From the NCBI GenBank assembly GCA_003973385.1, contig QNYK01000087.1:1-45240 (forward strand): a stretch of DNA of 45,240 bases, written 5' to 3'. The notes beneath the pieces were generated by a model. The model saw nothing but the letters and a program-made list of their open reading frames with translations, was not told the DNA's origin and did not search any database. Source of the DNA: Bacillota bacterium. GTDB taxonomy: Bacteria; Planctomycetota; UBA8108; UBA1146. Position numbers and translations under genes: made by a program. Positions 34,322-43,652 of the stretch are shown piece after piece (position 1 is the stretch's first letter; each line of letters opens with the position of its first letter).

Positions 34322-35023
34322 TCAGGGGGACCAGGGACCCAGCCGATCGTCTCGCAGCGAGCGCCATTCGCCACGCCCGACGATCACATGGTCGATCAGT
34401 TCGATCCCCAGCAGTCGGCCACAGCGGTGTAATCTTCGCGTCACTGCAAGATCCTCCTCGCTGTGTCCGGGGTCCCCGGACGGATGATTATGGACAGCGA
34501 TGATCGAGGAAGCGGAATCCCGGATCGCCTCGCTGAACACCTCCCTCGGATGCACGATACTACTCTGGAGAGATCCGATGGAGACGGTCCACTCACCACA
34601 GAGCCGATTCCTCGAATCGAGCATCAGCACGAGAAAGCACTCCCGCTTCTGGGTCGCCAACCTCCTGGCACAATGCTGATAGACCTGTTTTGGATCCTCG
34701 AAACGAGTGCCCGTTCGCCAACGCGGCAGCGCAGATCTCCGTCCCACCTCGACGGCAGCAGCCAGCTGGCTCGCGCGTGTGCGACCCACTCCCTGGATCG
34801 AAAGAAAATCGCAGGGATCTGCTTTCCCAAGGCGATCGAGGCAGAGTTGGATTGAATCGATGCGGCACTCGGGTCTTCGAGATCTAGCCCTGGGTTCGAT
34901 GAGGCCACTGGAGCCATGAAAACCGAGTAGTTGCAGCAACTCCCCATCTTCGAGGTCACAAACATCTGAAGTGTATTTTTTTTCGCGCATGTCCACGCCT
35001 TGCTGGTTCCATCTGACTTCCAT
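34322..35023 (-). CDS. radC: RadC-family JAB/MPN domain protein
   Basis: The C-terminal half carries the JAMM metal site HNHPSGDPGHSEED and then GIELIDHVIVG, the hallmark of RadC (UPF0758). A helix-hairpin-helix-like segment (IQGVGRTRASQLAAAVEVG) precedes it. The biochemical role of the family is unsettled; it was once linked to DNA repair. I chose the ATG at 35023 (GGAG upstream), giving 233 residues; an ATG at 34990 is an alternative, and the longer frame to 35260 runs into the neighbouring gene and its terminator. It is followed by a spacer before the phosphoesterase operon. Confidence 0.85.
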   Translation of the reverse strand: MEVRWNQQGVDMREKKYTSDVCDLEDGELLQLLGFHGSSGLIEPRARSRRPECRIDSIQLCLDRLGKADPCDFLSIQGVGRTRASQLAAAVEVGRRSALPRWRTGTRFEDPKQVYQHCARRLATQKRECFLVLMLDSRNRLCGEWTVSIGSLQSSIVHPREVFSEAIRDSASSIIAVHNHPSGDPGHSEEDLAVTRRLHRCGRLLGIELIDHVIVGRGEWRSLRDDRLGPWSP

Positions 35024-35057
35024 CGATCCACTCCACAGCGACCCTTGATGATGAAGA

Positions 35058-35087
35058 GCCCGACAACCCGATGAAGGGTCGCCGGGC
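35058..35087 (-). terminator. Hairpin terminator after the 1672-residue surface protein gene
   Basis: On the minus strand a 12-bp stem (arms 35076-35087 and 35058-35069, including two G-T wobble pairs) closes a six-base loop about 35 bases past the stop codon. The following bases (TCTTCATCATC) are only moderately T-rich, so it may be less efficient than the other terminators here. Confidence 0.65.
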
Positions 35088-35120
35088 CCTGCAAGGACCG
35101 GATCAGGACTGAAATCGACG

Positions 35121-38100
35121 CTAGAGGCCGTCGGGGGTCGGATCGGTTCCCGCATCGGGGAACGGAGCCGCAGGTGGTGCTCCTCCGGAGAAAAGGAAGC
35201 TCGCCAGCAACACCGCGTCGCCGATATGAACAACTCCATTGTCGTCGATGTCTGCAGCATCGAGGATCACCGGAGTGACTCCGGCACCTGCGACATATGC
35301 GGCAATCGAGGAGACATCAGCGATGTTCACCGAGCCGTCACAGGTGACATCCCCGCGCAAGAAGATGCCGTCATCGATGTAGGTAAATCCAGCCGGGAAG
35401 GTATCGATCACCGAGCCAAATCCATCGATGAAGACCAGGTCCACTGCTCCTGCATCATAGGATGAGGGGACCAGCACGGTTGCGCTGGTTCCATCGGGAC
35501 TGACCACCACGGACGTCGCGGGTTCGGTTCCGAAGAGTACTCCAAGACTCGCGGGAAGACCCGATCCCGTGACCGACATCTCGATCAGTCCACAAAGCGG
35601 AGACTCAGCGGGATCAAAACCAACGATGCTGGTCTCGAAGTAACTGAACCCCTGCGGCAAAGTTGCGGATCCGTAGGTTGTAAAAACCGATACATCCACG
35701 CTACCCACTGCACCGGGAGGAGTGGTTGCGAGGATCGTACCTGTATCTACGAACATCACAGCGCTCGCTGACAGATCGCCAAAGAAAACCGTCGTATCCG
35801 ACGTGAATCCGGTTCCATTGAAGAGCACCTCGGTTGCTCCTGCGATCGACCCGGAAGTTGGATCGATCGAGAGCAGCGTTGGAGGCTGGGGATCGGACAG
35901 CACCTCGAACTCGGCGCCGAAGGTTGTCGGTATGATCGAGGTCGCCTGATCATCGACGAACAGATTGGTCACCGTGGAATTGGTTGTCTGGTGCTCTCCA
36001 AACAGTACCTCGGTACTCATGCCTTGAGGGGCCGAGGGAGAGACGAGGAACCGGAAGTACCCCAGTTCAGCCGAGAGCGACGACGGAATACTGTCGAAGG
36101 CAGAGATGACGGAACCAAATGCTGTCCCTGCGGAGGCATCGATACCCGAGAAGAAGGCAGAGAAGGGCCCACTCAGGTCCTCACCCACCGTGCCGATGTT
36201 GCTGACCTCCAGACAGGTCAGGATCGAAGGATCCCACTGCAGGACCACGCTGTAACCGGTCAGATCTTGCTGCCAGACACCCCGCGCCCACACCACCACC
36301 TCTTCACCGGGGTTGAGAATCGCAGGTTCGACGAACAGGGCATTCCCTGACACGGAGACGCCTCCGTCGAACAGCGCAGGAGATGTAGCCGGGGCTCCGG
36401 ATGAGGGCTCCAGCGTTGCACTGACGAGGTGGCAAAGAGCCGATCCGAGTAGCGTGAAGTCAGCGGGCACGGCACCGGAGAGCGTCGCCAGGATCGCCGA
36501 ACTCGAAGGGGAAGCAGACGCACCCTCGACCTGGATCGTGAGTCTACGCAATCCGGCAAAGGTGCCGAGCGGCTCGTCGGTGGTCGAGACTCCAGCAGCC
36601 GCCACTCCCGGTACAAGCACGGAAATGTCCTGCAAGCGGGTCGAGTCGTAGTCGACCTCGATCACCCAACCGGAAGTCTGTTCCAGCAATTGTCCCATGA
36701 GATCAATGTTGAAGGGTCTACCGACAACAGTGATGGTTGGATCGTAGAAGACTCGCTCACTGATTGAGATGTTACATACTGCGCCGGGAGCCGGGTGGTT
36801 GGCGCCTTGATGGAAGTAGTAACCGACGACCGTGTAACTCCACTCACCTGATCCAGCAACATCAGAAAAACTCGTGTCCGTGCCGGCAAGATTGAAGTAG
36901 TCGGTGATTCCTGCTCCGGTCCGCTCCACCACGATCTCGTCGTAGTCGAAGGCCTCCGGGCCGTTCTGCCACGACAGTTCGACGCTGGCGCCAGCCGAAT
37001 CACACTGAATGGAAGTTGGAGGGGCCAGGGGGACATTCACTTCAGGCGCGCTTGCGACCGTACTGGCTCCTCCATCACCGAGAGCCTGCACCGAGTAGAC
37101 CACAGGACCGGGGAACTGATCGTTCGCCTCGTACTCGGTCGAGTTTCCTGGAAGGCTGATGATGAAGATGCCGTCGGCCATCAGGTCGATCTGGTCATAC
37201 GATTCTCCGTTGAACCAGGTGATCCTCACATCGTCAGCCCCGATCAGCGCCGAGGTAACATCCGATGGAGCCACTGTTCCTACTCCCCCCGCATCCGTGA
37301 CGCTGCAGGGAGCACCCACTGAACTCTGCTGTCCAGCCTGGATGGAGCGCAGTTCGTAGTCGTGGGCATTCAGATCGATGTCGTCATTGAAGGTGAGGAG
37401 CGAAGAGTTCAACAGGGCAATCAGGTTTCCATCCCTGCGAAGTTCCCAACTGAAGGTTCCGCCGACAAAAGCCCAGGACAGAAACACACGTTCGGGGAGA
37501 CTCACGAGCCGTTGGCACTGGAGTTCTGGCGCAGGGATCAGCACGACCTCGCAATTGACAGGCACGGAATCGATTCCTGCCGAAACGCCGACAACTGCAT
37601 AATCGATGGTGCCGATGCCCGGATCACCATCGATGAAACTGGTCGTCACTCCCGTGAGGGTCACCAGCAAGGAACCATTCTTGTGAATCTCGATGCCACC
37701 CAGGGAATCATATGAGATCGGGTTTGACCATTCGAGAATCACCTCGTCGACTCCTCCGACAGAAACAGCAAGGCAACTCAATTCCTCGGGAGAAGGCGTC
37801 GTCGATTCGATGGATACGATGCCCTGAGCTCCTGAAATTTCTGCAGCAACGAGGGCGCCATCCGAATTCAGAATAGCCTGATTGGACCAGGGTGATCCAT
37901 CGATGATGAGTCCGTCCGCTAACTGGTAGATCGCATCACCGAGCATGCTCGGTTGCGGTTGAAAGACTATCCGCGCCAATGGAGTGCCATTACCTGCGGG
38001 CAAGTAACCGTTGATGTTGAGTTCAGCAGCAGCGATTCCATTTTCCTGGTCGATGTGTTCAATAATATTCACCGCCCCGAACGGGAAGGTTGCTGGATCC

Positions 38101-40139
38101 GCCTCGATTCGAGCAAGCTGAAGCAGTTCCTGATCAAACTCGATGGAGATGATGAACTTGGTCACATCCTGTTCGAAATCTGCAGTGAGTGGGATTTCAA
38201 CCTCTGGCACGCCAGGGCCCACCGTCACCTGCGCGGGAAGGCTGAAGATCAACTGTGAATCATCGGCACTGACCACTGCTGCTGATCTCCAGATCGCGAG
38301 CACTCCTGATGGCTCGGATTGAGACAGTTGAAGCAGAATATCTGTGCCATGATCGCCATCGCTGTCTGCCAGCAGGATCGTTCCGGCACCCGGGTCCTGG
38401 CTGTAATCGAGCGAGACCAGTTCAGAATCGCCCAGGTCTGCTGAGAGTCGTCGAATCACCGTCAGAGGCTCGAGTGTGCCGCTCTGGAGCACCACGATGT
38501 CATCGATGCCTACCGGATCTCCATCGATCTCACCGACCGCGAGGTCCTGAACCAACCCCCCTGTGAGAAACGGGATGCCCTCCCAGGTTTGCTCTGGAAG
38601 CGTCCCTGGATGCAGGTGAATCGTCAGACCACTGGCGGCAACGGCCACTGCATCGATCCAGCCATCGCCATCTACATCACCGATGCAAACTTCGCCCTGA
38701 GGTGCAGGCGAAAGGAGAGCCGCCTCGAGAAATGTACCGTTGCCCGCTCCGCGCAGCAGGTATCCATCACCTGCAGAAACAAGAGCATCGATACGACCGT
38801 CACGATCGAAGTCTGCGACGGCGATCGATTCGACGGGTCCCCCAAGAGGCAACAAACCAGTCACGGTAAATTCCTCGATGAGTTCAAAAGTATCGGGATC
38901 GATGCTCCTGACCATGCGGATGATTCGCAAACCGTCGGCCGCTCCAACGAGGAGATCTGGTATTCCATCGCCGTTGAGTTCCGCCCAGGCAAGAACCTCG
39001 ATCAGCACACCCTGCAGGTCGATCGGATCCTGCTCCTCGATCAGATCCTGTCCTTGCACTCCCACAATTCGAATCGTTCCGTCGGCGCAGGAGATCAACG
39101 CTTCTGTACGAGAATCGGCATCGATATCGACGATCATTCCAGCAATCGGAGCGGAATCGAGTTGCATCTCGGACTGGAGTGTCCATGCAGATGCCTCGCC
39201 GCTCGCGCCACCGCGTAGCAGTTGTATCAATCCAGAATGGTGCAGGACCACCATCTCGAGCCCGCTGTAGGGCAGGAACTCACCCAGTTCCGCAAATAGC
39301 ACCGGATCGGTACCCACTGCAGATACCGCTTCGCGAGGCCCGAGGCCTCCGGTCGCATGGCCGAGACGCGCACGGAGACGTGCCACGTACGGGTTGAGAA
39401 AGCGGGGCTCATCTTCATCGGGCTGGATCTCGGAGAGCAATTTGGAGCTGAAGACCACCTGCATCCACTCTCCTGGATGGAGTTCGGGCGAGTTGCCGGG
39501 AATCAGCACCTGCAGCGAATCAGTGAGTCCGTCGACCTGACCGGGGAAGGCGAGCTGAACATCTCTCCATCCGGTTCTCGTGCCATGAACGGTCACCGCT
39601 GAAGCGGCACTCGTTGTCTGATACGGAAGATCAAATGTTGCAGTCACCGAAGGACGAAGCGGGATTGAAGAGAATCCCGTTGTCGGATTCAACTGGAACA
39701 GACTGAACTCGTCATCTGCTGGCTCGAAGTCATCGGAAGACGCCCCGGATCCTTCGATCGTGAACTGGAATGAGATCGGATCGATGGGAATGTTGACTGA
39801 AGTCTTGACTCCATCGGAGATGCTTACGGTGACTGTTTCTCCCTGGAGAAACGGTGCGTCAGGAGTCAGAGTCAGAACCCTCAGGTCAGCATCCAGTGCC
39901 CCCACCGCAGAGTGACCTCCCGAGAGAGAAGCCTGGATACTCCAGTTGGCGGGATCTGTTGCCGAAGCAGAGTCCATCGCTGTGGAAAATGCCACTTCGA
40001 TGGCCGTGCCTACTGGCACGTTGAATGCCCCATCTGAAGGAGTGGTGAAGGGCACAGAGGGAGGATTTGTGCAGCCGTTCGTCACCAGCATCATCGCCAG
40101 CATCGGCAGCCACAGTGTTTTCATCAGGGCGATCTTCAT
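35121..40139 (-). CDS. Giant surface lipoprotein with Ig-like, FG-GAP-like, cohesin-like, Fn3-like, TIG and dockerin-like domains
   Basis: The 1672-residue product starts with a lipoprotein signal (LAMMLVTNGC, lipobox Cys23). Approximate order: two SbsA-type Ig-like domains (28-290); FG-GAP/VCBS-like calcium repeats (300-620; DLNGDGIPDLLVG, DFDRDGRIDALVS, DVDGDGWIDAV); one cohesin-like domain (640-790); four Fn3-like domains (800-1130); two further cohesin-like domains (1140-1400); two IPT/TIG domains (1410-1590); and a dockerin-like double calcium loop (RGDVTCDGSVNIADVSS and DIDDNGVVHIGDAVLLASF). The C-terminus stops at DPTPDGL, where related proteins continue with a Cys-containing tail. GGAGG lies seven bases before the ATG. 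It is probably a cell-surface scaffold or adhesin that could bind other dockerin-bearing proteins. The domain names are my recognition by pattern, not a search result. Confidence 0.85.
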   Translation of the reverse strand: MKIALMKTLWLPMLAMMLVTNGCTNPPSVPFTTPSDGAFNVPVGTAIEVAFSTAMDSASATDPANWSIQASLSGGHSAVGALDADLRVLTLTPDAPFLQGETVTVSISDGVKTSVNIPIDPISFQFTIEGSGASSDDFEPADDEFSLFQLNPTTGFSSIPLRPSVTATFDLPYQTTSAASAVTVHGTRTGWRDVQLAFPGQVDGLTDSLQVLIPGNSPELHPGEWMQVVFSSKLLSEIQPDEDEPRFLNPYVARLRARLGHATGGLGPREAVSAVGTDPVLFAELGEFLPYSGLEMVVLHHSGLIQLLRGGASGEASAWTLQSEMQLDSAPIAGMIVDIDADSRTEALISCADGTIRIVGVQGQDLIEEQDPIDLQGVLIEVLAWAELNGDGIPDLLVGAADGLRIIRMVRSIDPDTFELIEEFTVTGLLPLGGPVESIAVADFDRDGRIDALVSAGDGYLLRGAGNGTFLEAALLSPAPQGEVCIGDVDGDGWIDAVAVAASGLTIHLHPGTLPEQTWEGIPFLTGGLVQDLAVGEIDGDPVGIDDIVVLQSGTLEPLTVIRRLSADLGDSELVSLDYSQDPGAGTILLADSDGDHGTDILLQLSQSEPSGVLAIWRSAAVVSADDSQLIFSLPAQVTVGPGVPEVEIPLTADFEQDVTKFIISIEFDQELLQLARIEADPATFPFGAVNIIEHIDQENGIAAAELNINGYLPAGNGTPLARIVFQPQPSMLGDAIYQLADGLIIDGSPWSNQAILNSDGALVAAEISGAQGIVSIESTTPSPEELSCLAVSVGGVDEVILEWSNPISYDSLGGIEIHKNGSLLVTLTGVTTSFIDGDPGIGTIDYAVVGVSAGIDSVPVNCEVVLIPAPELQCQRLVSLPERVFLSWAFVGGTFSWELRRDGNLIALLNSSLLTFNDDIDLNAHDYELRSIQAGQQSSVGAPCSVTDAGGVGTVAPSDVTSALIGADDVRITWFNGESYDQIDLMADGIFIISLPGNSTEYEANDQFPGPVVYSVQALGDGGASTVASAPEVNVPLAPPTSIQCDSAGASVELSWQNGPEAFDYDEIVVERTGAGITDYFNLAGTDTSFSDVAGSGEWSYTVVGYYFHQGANHPAPGAVCNISISERVFYDPTITVVGRPFNIDLMGQLLEQTSGWVIEVDYDSTRLQDISVLVPGVAAAGVSTTDEPLGTFAGLRRLTIQVEGASASPSSSAILATLSGAVPADFTLLGSALCHLVSATLEPSSGAPATSPALFDGGVSVSGNALFVEPAILNPGEEVVVWARGVWQQDLTGYSVVLQWDPSILTCLEVSNIGTVGEDLSGPFSAFFSGIDASAGTAFGSVISAFDSIPSSLSAELGYFRFLVSPSAPQGMSTEVLFGEHQTTNSTVTNLFVDDQATSIIPTTFGAEFEVLSDPQPPTLLSIDPTSGSIAGATEVLFNGTGFTSDTTVFFGDLSASAVMFVDTGTILATTPPGAVGSVDVSVFTTYGSATLPQGFSYFETSIVGFDPAESPLCGLIEMSVTGSGLPASLGVLFGTEPATSVVVSPDGTSATVLVPSSYDAGAVDLVFIDGFGSVIDTFPAGFTYIDDGIFLRGDVTCDGSVNIADVSSIAAYVAGAGVTPVILDAADIDDNGVVHIGDAVLLASFLFSGGAPPAAPFPDAGTDPTPDGL

Positions 40140-40390
40140 CGATCGGCCTCCGTCGTCGTTCTCGGGATCGGAATTCCCGATCCCTGTGGTTCTCCCGGTA
40201 AAAGTGATACCGGGTTCTGACGACCTGGAGACACGGCACCACAGGCCGTCTCGACTGGTCGTCGACGATGGAGCTTCCGGAAGGATTGTCAGGCAAGACC
40301 CGGCGGTTGCGTGATCCCCGAGGCTACCTCCATCGTATCCAGATCCATTCCAGCGTCAATACAGGTCCAGGCTCCTGGCAACCCGAACAC
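40140..40390 (-). promoter_or_regulatory. Leader region of the giant surface lipoprotein gene with two tandem hairpins
   Basis: Between the gene start at 40139 and the terminator of the preceding gene lie two perfect inverted repeats: GGGATCGG/CCGATCCC at 40164-40184 (five-base loop) and CCCGGT/ACCGGG at 40194-40214 (nine-base loop). The first ends about 25 bases before the ATG, just upstream of the GGAGG ribosome binding site. They may stabilise or regulate the mRNA. No gene is seen. Confidence 0.45.
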
Positions 40391-40425
40391 AAAAAACGGT
40401 CCGATGCGGCGAACCGCATCGGACC
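40391..40425 (-). terminator. Strong intrinsic terminator of the 434-residue dockerin protein gene
   Basis: On the minus strand a perfect 12-bp stem (GGTCCGATGCGG and its complement, 40398-40409 and 40414-40425) closes a TTCG tetraloop. It is followed after one G by six T residues (40396-40391). It lies 35 bases past the stop at 40461. Confidence 0.95.
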
Positions 40426-40460
40426 TTCCCGTGTGTCCAGGAGAGCCTCGAATCTCTCGA

Positions 40461-41765
40461 TTAGGGGCAGTAAGAAGCAGATTCGCAGTCTGCTCCCTCT
40501 TCGATACCACACTCCGGGAACGGAGCAGTAGGCATCGGGCCGCTGAGCAGCCGGTAACTGATCACGAAGATCGCATCGGCGGTATCGGTCATGTCGTCAG
40601 AGTTGGCATCGCACGCCTCTACGCAGGTGCCAGCCGGTCCGCCCTGGAACATCTCGTTGAGGATCCAGATGCCGTCAGCGATGTCTACACGATCGTCGCC
40701 GTTGCAGTTGCCACGGACGAACGGAGTGTCAGGCGGAGCGTAAGTCGGGTTCAGGGTCACAGATCCATCCGTGAGTGACGGATCCAGACTGCTTCCACCC
40801 ACCACTACGATGTTCACAACCGGGGGGGATCCGAGATCGTTGGACCAGATCAAAGGCGTAGTCGTCGGAGTCTCGAGGTCAACAAGGGTGGAGGCAACGG
40901 TGCTGTAGTCGACGAGTAGTACCGCGGTGGCCGTCTCGAAGGCGAGAGTATCTTGCCCTATGAAACTGTACACCACTCCGATGGTCCAGCCGTCGGCAAG
41001 TCCCATGTCCCCATTCGCGAAGTCCGGGTCGAATCCGATAGCACTGTTCCATGTCACCGAGTCAAGGGACAGGACTGCACTGTCGTGCGACAAACCCATG
41101 GAAAATCCCTGGGTATCATTGGGGAAACCGGGGTTATCCGGATTCTCGGCAATCATCGGGCTGATCGAAACAGTAGCTTCACCAGTGAGTCCGTTATAAT
41201 CGAGCGAGTAATCCCCAGCACTGAAGTCGAAGGGTGGGGGTCCGGTGACCAGTTCGATGGTACCGGAGGATGTCGAGGGAAGAATCGATTGTCCACCGAC
41301 CACGACCAGGATATCGACCGCTGGATTACCAAGGGTGGAACAGTATTCCACATCCGTGATGGTGCCAGCGGCGCCGATCAGTGCGTAGGTGGCGACATGC
41401 AACTCGTTGCCGGTGGTGGCAGAAGGCAGTACAGCGCAGCCAGTGAAACAGATCACTACTCCGACCGTGAATCCCTCTTCAGGCAACACATTGACCTGGT
41501 TGAAGTCAGGCGGTCCACCGTTCTTCACCGTCGAGGTAGTGGCTCCGTCGACAACAGCCGTCAGGCTGAGGGCGAGGCCATCGTGGCAGACCCCGAAGGA
41601 CCAGCCCTGAATGTCGTCGCCGTTGTTGTCGAGCAGGACCTGAATGTCTGCGCTGGATCCGGGGGCACCGGAGGCGCTCGAGAGCGACAGGTCGTACTGT
41701 GCGATTGCCGGGGCTCCGAACAGGAGCGCGAAGGCAAGGGTGAGAGCAACTTTGGTTGTTTTCAT
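40461..41765 (-). CDS. Secreted protein with two cohesin-like domains and a C-terminal dockerin-like domain
   Basis: The 434-residue protein has a Sec signal peptide (LTLAFALLFGAPAIA, cut before Gln). Two cohesin-like beta domains of about 150 residues follow; each has a GWSFGVCHD or GFSMGLSHD strand and a TVGVV or TIGVVYSF strand. The C-terminal dockerin-like region (about 350-410) has two calcium-loop repeats, NCNGDDRVDIADGIWILN and CDANSDDMTDTADAIFVI, and ends in a tail with CESASYCP. The gene at 44262 encodes a paralogue of the same layout. A small hairpin (ACTTCC/GGAAGT) at 41777-41792 overlaps the region just upstream of the GGAG ribosome binding site. It follows the 41820 gene by 54 bases and has its own strong terminator. 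Confidence 0.9.
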   Translation of the reverse strand: MKTTKVALTLAFALLFGAPAIAQYDLSLSSASGAPGSSADIQVLLDNNGDDIQGWSFGVCHDGLALSLTAVVDGATTSTVKNGGPPDFNQVNVLPEEGFTVGVVICFTGCAVLPSATTGNELHVATYALIGAAGTITDVEYCSTLGNPAVDILVVVGGQSILPSTSSGTIELVTGPPPFDFSAGDYSLDYNGLTGEATVSISPMIAENPDNPGFPNDTQGFSMGLSHDSAVLSLDSVTWNSAIGFDPDFANGDMGLADGWTIGVVYSFIGQDTLAFETATAVLLVDYSTVASTLVDLETPTTTPLIWSNDLGSPPVVNIVVVGGSSLDPSLTDGSVTLNPTYAPPDTPFVRGNCNGDDRVDIADGIWILNEMFQGGPAGTCVEACDANSDDMTDTADAIFVISYRLLSGPMPTAPFPECGIEEGADCESASYCP

Positions 41766-41776
41766 TGTCTTACTCC

Positions 41777-41792
41777 ACTTCCGTGTGGAAGT
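41777..41792 (-). promoter_or_regulatory. Leader hairpin next to the ribosome binding site of the 434-residue dockerin protein gene
   Basis: ACTTCC and GGAAGT form a six-bp stem with a four-base loop in the 54-base gap between two same-strand surface protein genes. It sits immediately before GTGGAG, the probable ribosome binding site. No T run follows, so it is more likely a leader or processing element than a terminator. Confidence 0.4.
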
Positions 41793-41819
41793 CCTTTTCT
41801 ATGGTTCCTGGTTCGGTTG

Positions 41820-43652
41820 TTAGTTACAAGACGCCGGAAGAGTGCAGTCGAGGTCATCCTCTGTCGGGTCAGCACCCGGCGTGTAAGGGCCCGGAGCCGG
41901 AGGCGTGGGACCGAACTTGAACAGGAAGTTGAGCAGGTATACAGAATCTGCAAGGTTGATGACTGAGTCGTCATTGGCGTCACAGGCGTCGAGGCATCCG
42001 ACCTCGTATCCCTGGAACTGGAGTGCGATCACAGTGGCTGCGTCAGCAAGGTCGACCTTCGTATCGGTGTTGCAGTCGCCACGCTGGAAGGCGGGAACTG
42101 GAATGATCTCGTAGGTGGCACCGAAGCGCTCGAAGGACTGAACCGACTGGTACTCGATAACAACGAGGTTGTTGATCGGGACCATGCCGTTTCCGTTGAT
42201 TCCGTCGCAGAAATCGATGCTGAAGGAATCACCACAAGCCGCTCCACTGTCAACTTCAGCCTGCACGCAGGCGATCATCAGCGGCTCGACCGTGGAAGGG
42301 AGCTGCTGGTTCTCGAAGGGTGGAAGAGCGTCCATGAGAATACCGGCGACCAGCTCGCGGCCGTCACCGTCGTTGTCATCGTTATCGATCTGGTAGTTGA
42401 CAAATTCAGCACCCAGCTCGTCAGCAATGGAGCCTTCGATGGTGAAGGTACCTTCGATCAGAATCAGGTCGTCGTAGCAGACGGCCATCTGGACACCCTG
42501 AATGTTGTCGTTCGGATCGCTGTAGAAGAAGCAGAACTCGATCTCCTGGCCGGGGAACCCCAGTCCACCACTGGTACCGGTCTCCGGGAAATCCCGCTGA
42601 CCGATGTAGAACGCCGTGTCGTTGACCGGGATCGTGATTCCCAGCAACTCCAGGGTTCCTCCCTCGAGAGAGGGGCTGATGGAAAGGCCCGAAACCACGA
42701 TCACGTTGTCCAGCAATGGGCTTCCGAGCTGGTTGTCGACGAGGTCGACTGAAGTGAAGACCGATGGGTCCGGGTTCTCGATGACCGAGTTGGACGAGTA
42801 AGTGAAACTGGCGATGTGATTGTCATCACCTGTCGGAATGCTCTGACCCTCGAACGGGCTCTCGAAATCGAGCACCACTCCAAGCGTTCCACCGCTGGAG
42901 TACACCTCAGAAACGACCAGCTCAGCGCCGGCAGCAAGGGTCTCATCACCAAGGGTAATCCCCTGGAGCGTCACCACTGCCGAATCATGAGCGACAGCGA
43001 GGACGAAACCCTGGACTGCTCCACTGGAGTTGGAGAGCAGAACGCGAGCCGCACCCGAGGAATCGGAATCGAACTCTGTCGACTCGATGCGCATGCTGTC
43101 AGGCGGAGGGGGAAGCAGAGTCATCGTTCCGTTGTTGAGCCCGAGGCCATTGGAGGCATCGATACTCTGACCATTCTGCACCAGCAGATTGGACAGCGGC
43201 GGATTGTTCAGAACACCGTCTGAGAACTCAACGGCACTCTGAGTATCCGTAGTCACGATGGTCTGAGGTGTGAGCGTAAAGGCAGCAATCTGCAGATCCG
43301 TACCGGCAGAAATTTCCTGGCCGTCAAATGGTGCAGTCGCATCCACAACGACTCCAAGGGTGAAACCGCCCGGAAGAGTTTCCGGAACGATCAACTCTGC
43401 AGAAGCTGCAAGAGTGGCAGATCCTGCGACAATGTCGCTCACCGACAGCAAGGCACTGTCGAAGGTGATGGCTAGAACGAAACCCTCGACCGAATCATCG
43501 GCATCCATGAGGACGCTCAATGTCTCGGAAGCGAGTCCTGCCGACTGTCCATCTGTGATGGTCAGTGAATTCTGTGCGAAGGCATGGGTACCGATCACGG
43601 TGAAAAGTACCGCGAGCAGTGCGCTGCGAAGGCGCTTGAGACTGCGGTTCAT
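41820..43652 (-). CDS. Secreted protein with three cohesin-like domains and a C-terminal dockerin-like domain
   Basis: The 610-residue protein begins with a Sec signal peptide (SALLAVLFTVIGTHAFA, cut before Gln). Three cohesin-like domains follow, with recurring strands: VEGFVLAITFDSALL and FTLGVVVDA; VQGFVLAVAHDSAVV and TLGVVLDF; and IQGVQMAVCYDDLIL. The dockerin-like region has DCNTDTKVDLADAATVIAL and CDANDDSVINLADSVYLLNFLF, then a tail DPTEDDLDCTLPASCN. I use the ATG at 43652, with GGAG about nine bases upstream, rather than the GTG one codon earlier. Cys residues flanking the two calcium loops could form disulfides after export. It probably belongs to a surface or extracellular assembly with the neighbouring paralogues. 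Confidence 0.9.
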   Translation of the reverse strand: MNRSLKRLRSALLAVLFTVIGTHAFAQNSLTITDGQSAGLASETLSVLMDADDSVEGFVLAITFDSALLSVSDIVAGSATLAASAELIVPETLPGGFTLGVVVDATAPFDGQEISAGTDLQIAAFTLTPQTIVTTDTQSAVEFSDGVLNNPPLSNLLVQNGQSIDASNGLGLNNGTMTLLPPPPDSMRIESTEFDSDSSGAARVLLSNSSGAVQGFVLAVAHDSAVVTLQGITLGDETLAAGAELVVSEVYSSGGTLGVVLDFESPFEGQSIPTGDDNHIASFTYSSNSVIENPDPSVFTSVDLVDNQLGSPLLDNVIVVSGLSISPSLEGGTLELLGITIPVNDTAFYIGQRDFPETGTSGGLGFPGQEIEFCFFYSDPNDNIQGVQMAVCYDDLILIEGTFTIEGSIADELGAEFVNYQIDNDDNDGDGRELVAGILMDALPPFENQQLPSTVEPLMIACVQAEVDSGAACGDSFSIDFCDGINGNGMVPINNLVVIEYQSVQSFERFGATYEIIPVPAFQRGDCNTDTKVDLADAATVIALQFQGYEVGCLDACDANDDSVINLADSVYLLNFLFKFGPTPPAPGPYTPGADPTEDDLDCTLPASCN

